Shown here: one piece after another, positions 4,170-5,486 of the stretch
Layout: each line of letters opens with the position of its first letter
Position numbering within the stretch: position 1 is the first letter of the stretch
NCBI GenBank assembly: GCA_035290345.1
Contig: DATDUP010000033.1
Location: forward strand, 1-5,486
Direction: 5' to 3'
DNA length: 5,486 bases
From: DATDUP01 sp035290345
GTDB taxonomy: Bacteria > Patescibacteriota > Patescibacteriia > Magasanikbacterales > UBA922
Position numbers and translations under genes: made by a program
Notes under the pieces: generated by a model
Told to the model about the DNA's origin: nothing
Database searches by the model: none
Seen by the model: the letters and a program-made list of their open reading frames with translations, nothing else

Positions 4170-4373
4170 CTAATCTCTGGGTATGCGCTTGAGGCCCCAA
4201 ACACCAAACTCCTCAAGACCTCCGAGGCCCTTCTGCCGCCTTTCCTTGCGTTTTCTCGCGCGGATTGCCTCCGCCTTCCTAATGAACTCATCAAGAGACA
4301 TCTTATCAATAGCAGACCTACACTCTTCACAGTCACACTCATCCGGATGTGGCGTCTTATTCTCCTCTCCCAT
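4170..4373 (-). CDS. Small Cys-containing hypothetical protein
   Basis: 67 residues starting MGEENKTPHPDECDCEECRS. Three cysteines plus a histidine (H9, C13, C15, C18) in the first 20 residues suggest a small metal or zinc site, though a fourth cysteine is missing. The middle (MSLDEFIRKAEAIRARKRKE and on) reads as a strongly basic amphipathic helix, and the tail is GVWGLKRIPRD. No family is recognised. It is supported as a real gene by a promoter at 4433-4461, by the leader at 4374-4408 shared with the exported-protein gene, by a plausible AAGG just before the ATG, and by a terminator at 4003-4039. Overlapping longer ORFs in the other frames (4076-4444 minus, 4183-4377 plus) have no such support and read as low-complexity sequence. 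Confidence 0.7.
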   Translation of the reverse strand: MGEENKTPHPDECDCEECRSAIDKMSLDEFIRKAEAIRARKRKERRQKGLGGLEEFGVWGLKRIPRD

Positions 4374-4408
4374 TTAACCTTGCTTACCCCATCCGCCTCC
4401 GGTGGGGA
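4374..4408 (-). promoter_or_regulatory. Shared hairpin leader immediately before the start codon (copy 2)
   Basis: Read on the - strand, bases 4408-4387 are identical over 22 bases to 3210-3231. The next 13 (TAAGCAAGGTTAA) lead directly into ATG 4373-4371, at exactly the same distance as in copy 1. The copies lie in inverted orientation about 1.2 kb apart, each with the same relation to its own gene. Confidence 0.75.
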
Positions 4409-4411
4409 TTT

Positions 4412-4423
4412 GCAGTTAACTGC
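4412..4423. promoter_or_regulatory. Perfect 12-bp palindrome GCAGTTAACTGC near the transcription start
   Basis: A fully symmetric dodecamer between the -10 element (4433-4438) and the leader hairpin of the 67-aa gene. It overlaps the expected 5' end of the transcript, so it could be an operator or a small 5' hairpin. No regulator is identified. Confidence 0.45.
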
Positions 4424-4432
4424 TCCAATATA

Positions 4433-4461
4433 ATAATATTTCAAAAGCGAGATATAGTCAA
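4433..4461 (-). promoter_or_regulatory. Promoter of the 67-aa gene
   Basis: On the - strand: TTGACT (4461-4456), a 17-base spacer, TATTAT (4438-4433). It is one mismatch from consensus in each box and lacks the extended TGn seen in the other promoters here. The predicted transcript begins near 4426, giving a leader of about 53 bases dominated by the shared hairpin. Confidence 0.7.
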
Positions 4462-4504
4462 GCCCCTCTTTCTATGCCCACAGAGCGCAGTCGCGCTGAA
4501 GCCA

Positions 4505-4534
4505 TTGACAAAAGGGCAAAAATTATGGTATAAT
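4505..4534 (+). promoter_or_regulatory. Promoter of the hydrophilic hypothetical gene at 4564
   Basis: TTGACA (4505-4510), an 18-base spacer, TATAAT (4529-4534), with TGG before the -10 (extended -10). Transcription should begin near 4541. This excludes the upstream ATG at 4537 and supports ATG 4564. A small hairpin AGCGC-AGTC-GCGCT (4484-4497) lies just upstream of the -35. Confidence 0.85.
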
Positions 4535-4563
4535 GTATGTATAATTTAATAGTTTTTTTTACT

Positions 4564-5046
4564 ATGTCTTACGATGGAAGATCAGAGGGTGAAAATTTAG
4601 AAAGATTATGGAAGAGAGGCGTACCAATTGCGCATCCTGGCGAGTCAGAAGAAGATAAATTAGAGAGATCAGAGCCACATCAAATGGAGCCAGATGTTAA
4701 GAGAATACCGCTTAGAGACCAGGGGAAGTGGGTTGCGGAAAGAATAGGGGGGAAAGGAACCCAGCCAAAAGTTTTTCAACGCTTTGATGCCATTCCTTCC
4801 TCAGTCCCGATAATTGACGAAGGTGTGAGCGAGGAAGGTCCAGAGGAAGTGTTAGTCAAACCAAAGGCAGACGATGAAGCCGGCGATTGGTTGCCGGGAA
4901 TAAAAGCAACAACAGAAGAAATTGGAAACGCGCAAGTAGAAAAAGCTAAATTGCAATTAGAAAAGGAGAGGCAAGATAGAAGAAACGCAGAAAAAAAGAA
5001 AGGTTGGTGGCCGTGGTCAAAGAAATCAAAAGATAGTTTAAATTGA
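4564..5046 (+). CDS. Hydrophilic hypothetical protein with C-terminal charged helix
   Basis: 160 residues from ATG 4564, beginning MSYDGRSEGENLERLWKRGV. No family is recognised. There is no signal peptide or membrane span. The first 110 residues are rich in Glu, Asp, Pro and Lys and look disordered. Residues about 113-150 (ATTEEIGNAQVEKAKLQLEK and on) are a likely coiled-coil or single alpha-helix, followed by a basic-aromatic end GWWPWSKKSKDSLN that could touch membrane or nucleic acid. Translation at 4564 is preferred over the in-frame ATG at 4537 because that lies upstream of the expected RNA start. No Shine-Dalgarno is visible; T-rich sequence precedes the ATG. The gene is monocistronic, with its own promoter and the terminator at 5052-5080. 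Confidence 0.75.
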   Translation: MSYDGRSEGENLERLWKRGVPIAHPGESEEDKLERSEPHQMEPDVKRIPLRDQGKWVAERIGGKGTQPKVFQRFDAIPSSVPIIDEGVSEEGPEEVLVKPKADDEAGDWLPGIKATTEEIGNAQVEKAKLQLEKERQDRRNAEKKKGWWPWSKKSKDSLN

Positions 5047-5051
5047 AAAAT

Positions 5052-5080
5052 AATACCGCCAAAACGGCGGTATTTAGTTT
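5052..5080. terminator. Bidirectional Rho-independent terminator
   Basis: AATACCGCC (5052-5060), loop AAAAC, GGCGGTATT (5066-5074): a perfect 9-bp stem. The + side continues TTAGTTT. The - side continues ATTTTTC, giving a T-rich tail for transcripts arriving from the promoter at 5271-5299. It ends the gene at 4564 and probably also the small - strand unit. Confidence 0.85.
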
Positions 5081-5175
5081 GAATTGGGACGTGGGGGTAC
5101 GAGACAGAGATTCTTCGCAAGCGAAGCAGTCTCGTACCCCCATCGGCTTTCACCGTCTAGTTCACCACAGCACAT
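5074..5175 (-). CDS. Possible 33-aa small protein (weak)
   Basis: On the - strand ATG 5175-5173 opens a 33-codon frame beginning MCCGELDGESRWGYETASLA and ending at TAA 5076-5074, just before the terminator stem. A good AAGGAGG (5184-5178) precedes it, but only two bases separate it from the ATG, which is closer than normal. The second half is encoded by the palindrome at 5091-5143, so any original gene may have been overwritten. It is listed because promoter, Shine-Dalgarno and terminator line up. The transcript may equally be noncoding. Confidence 0.25.
   Translation of the reverse strand: MCCGELDGESRWGYETASLAKNLCLVPPRPNSN
5091..5143. repeat. Long palindrome with inner hairpin
   Basis: TGGGGGTACGAGAC (5092-5105) and GTCTCGTACCCCCA (5129-5142) are perfect 14-bp inverted repeats, extended by one G-U pair. 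Inside is CTTCGC-AA-GCGAAG (5113-5126). The design (outer arms, a short asymmetric spacer, an inner hairpin) is that of a miniature palindromic repeat. It is not followed by a T-run and lies 17 bases after the terminator at 5052-5074. Confidence 0.8.
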
Positions 5176-5270
5176 CCCCTCCTTTTTCGAGAGATATTCA
5201 CCGAAACATGCTGGGCCAGAAGGTGGCCTCCTTGTCTCAAGTGGTGGTGTGCCACTTAACGAGACAATTA

Positions 5271-5299
5271 ATTATATCACATTTTAGGTGTTTTGTCAA
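5271..5299 (-). promoter_or_regulatory. Near-consensus promoter reading left into a region without a clear gene
   Basis: On the - strand: TTGACA (5299-5294), a 17-base spacer, TATAAT (5276-5271), with TGA before the -10 (extended -10). It matches the layout of the promoters at 3017-3045 and 3059-3087. Because tgt has its own terminator at 5331-5355, this promoter starts an independent transcript. Confidence 0.85.
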
Positions 5300-5330
5300 G
5301 GGGCATGTGGCAATTTTGGCTTAAAATAAG

Positions 5331-5355
5331 CAAAAAACCGCATTTTAAGCGGTTT
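5331..5355 (-). terminator. Rho-independent terminator of tgt
   Basis: On the - strand: AAACCGC (5355-5349), loop of 7, GCGGTTT (5341-5335), continuing as TTTG, so the stem is followed by a T-run. It starts 21 bases after the tgt stop. Confidence 0.85.
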
Positions 5356-5375
5356 GTGTGTCGTTCATTAGATGG

Positions 5376-5486
5376 TTATACCCACTGTTTCTTTAATTCT
5401 AAAAATTTATCTTCTTTAATCGCTTGCCGAATTTCTTGCATTAAATTAAGAAAGAAGTGGACATTGTGAATTGTCGCCAAACGATA
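5376..5486 (-). CDS. tgt: Queuine tRNA-ribosyltransferase (Tgt), C-terminal end (5' end outside window)
   Basis: The last 36 codons are present, opening YRLATIHNVHFFLNLMQEIR and ending LELKKQWV before TAA (5378-5376). The R-L-x-T-I-H-N motif followed by F/Y-x-L-x-L-M-x-x-I-R and a short helical tail is the conserved C-terminus of bacterial TGT. It lies just after the zinc-binding region, whose last ligand in the family is the His of the IHN motif. TGT swaps guanine-34 of GUN-anticodon tRNAs for preQ1 (or queuine). The nucleophilic and substrate-binding Asp residues lie outside the window. Together with queA and the transporter it makes this a queuosine neighbourhood. Confidence 0.9.
   Translation of the reverse strand, partial: YRLATIHNVHFFLNLMQEIRQAIKEDKFLELKKQWV

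Larger units (their letters stand above)
5047..5265 (-). ncRNA. Candidate structured small RNA or leader transcript, unknown class
   Basis: A near-consensus - strand promoter (5271-5299) predicts an RNA beginning near 5265 and ending at the terminator at 5052-5074, about 215 bases. It opens with a strong hairpin: GTCTC/GAGAC and AAGTGG/CCACTT between 5265 and 5234, with a GTT bulge. Next comes GGCCA-CCTTC-TGGCC. A further pairing, CAGCA...TGCTG, could compete with ATCTCTC...GAGGGGAT, which would hide the Shine-Dalgarno. Three GGTGAA motifs start 12 and 36 bases apart. The 3' half is the palindrome 5091-5143. It was compared from memory with 6S, tmRNA, RNase P, SRP and common riboswitches; no match was seen. 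Confidence 0.45.

Noticed and set aside
4076..4444. 122-codon - strand ORF overlapping the 67-aa gene
   Set aside because: Its start lies upstream of the expected transcription start, it runs through the leader hairpin and noncoding repeats, and it has no recognisable pattern.
4537..4563. ATG 4537 as start of the hydrophilic gene
   Set aside because: It lies three bases after the -10 element, upstream of the likely RNA start.
5047..5265. 6S RNA, SRP RNA, tmRNA or a known riboswitch for the small - strand transcript
   Set aside because: No SRP tetraloop core, tmRNA tag or tRNA-like ends, no 6S-like long closing stem with central bubble, and no recalled riboswitch core could be matched by eye.
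5043..5324. + strand ORFs across 5043-5324 (93 and 67 codons)
   Set aside because: They run through a terminator, a palindrome and a - strand promoter, with no promoter or Shine-Dalgarno of their own.

Overview
The window looks like a chromosomal segment of a bacterium with a small, compact genome, most likely from the Candidate Phyla Radiation (Patescibacteria, Parcubacteria-like). This is inferred from gene content and style: a divergent mltG end, a four-helix-bundle (23S-IVS/bAvd-like) gene, very few Shine-Dalgarno sites, tiny hydrophilic hypothetical genes and abundant short palindromes. No rRNA, tRNA or CRISPR array was seen, so the taxonomy is tentative.

Layout on the + strand from the left: the last 57 codons of mltG (2-175); a four-helix-bundle gene (223-573) enclosed by two inverted arrays of 9-bp repeats (177-219 and 572-611); queA (615-1793), enlarged by at least one in-frame palindromic insert (1458-1572); a small charged hypothetical gene (1803-2216); and a bidirectional terminator (2233-2262). 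Convergent on the - strand is a queuosine-precursor transporter of the YhhQ/COG1738 family (2301-2972), abutted on both sides by GTTAA-type tandem repeats. A divergent promoter pair (3017-3087) then separates it from a long-leadered, GC-richer gene for an exported protein (3245-3850). Two terminators follow. A 67-aa Cys-containing protein (4170-4373, - strand) has a 5' leader that repeats the exported-protein leader almost exactly. Next come a hydrophilic hypothetical gene (4564-5046, +), a bidirectional terminator, an apparently complete small transcription unit on the - strand (promoter 5271-5299, end near 5047) that has no convincing protein, and finally the C-terminus of tgt (5376-5486, -).

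The functional theme is queuosine tRNA modification: transporter (precursor uptake), Tgt (base exchange in tRNA) and QueA (epoxycyclopentane addition) lie within 5 kb, although in different transcription units. The second theme is repeat-driven architecture: inverted or direct short-period arrays sit exactly at gene boundaries, palindromes interrupt queA and the 3' region, and two unrelated genes share one leader. Four promoters carry a TTGACA -35, a TATAAT -10 and an extended TGn; a fifth is slightly weaker.

The strongest candidates for something undescribed are the four-helix-bundle gene with its inverted 9-bp arrays, the shared hairpin leader, and the small - strand transcription unit at 5047-5299.
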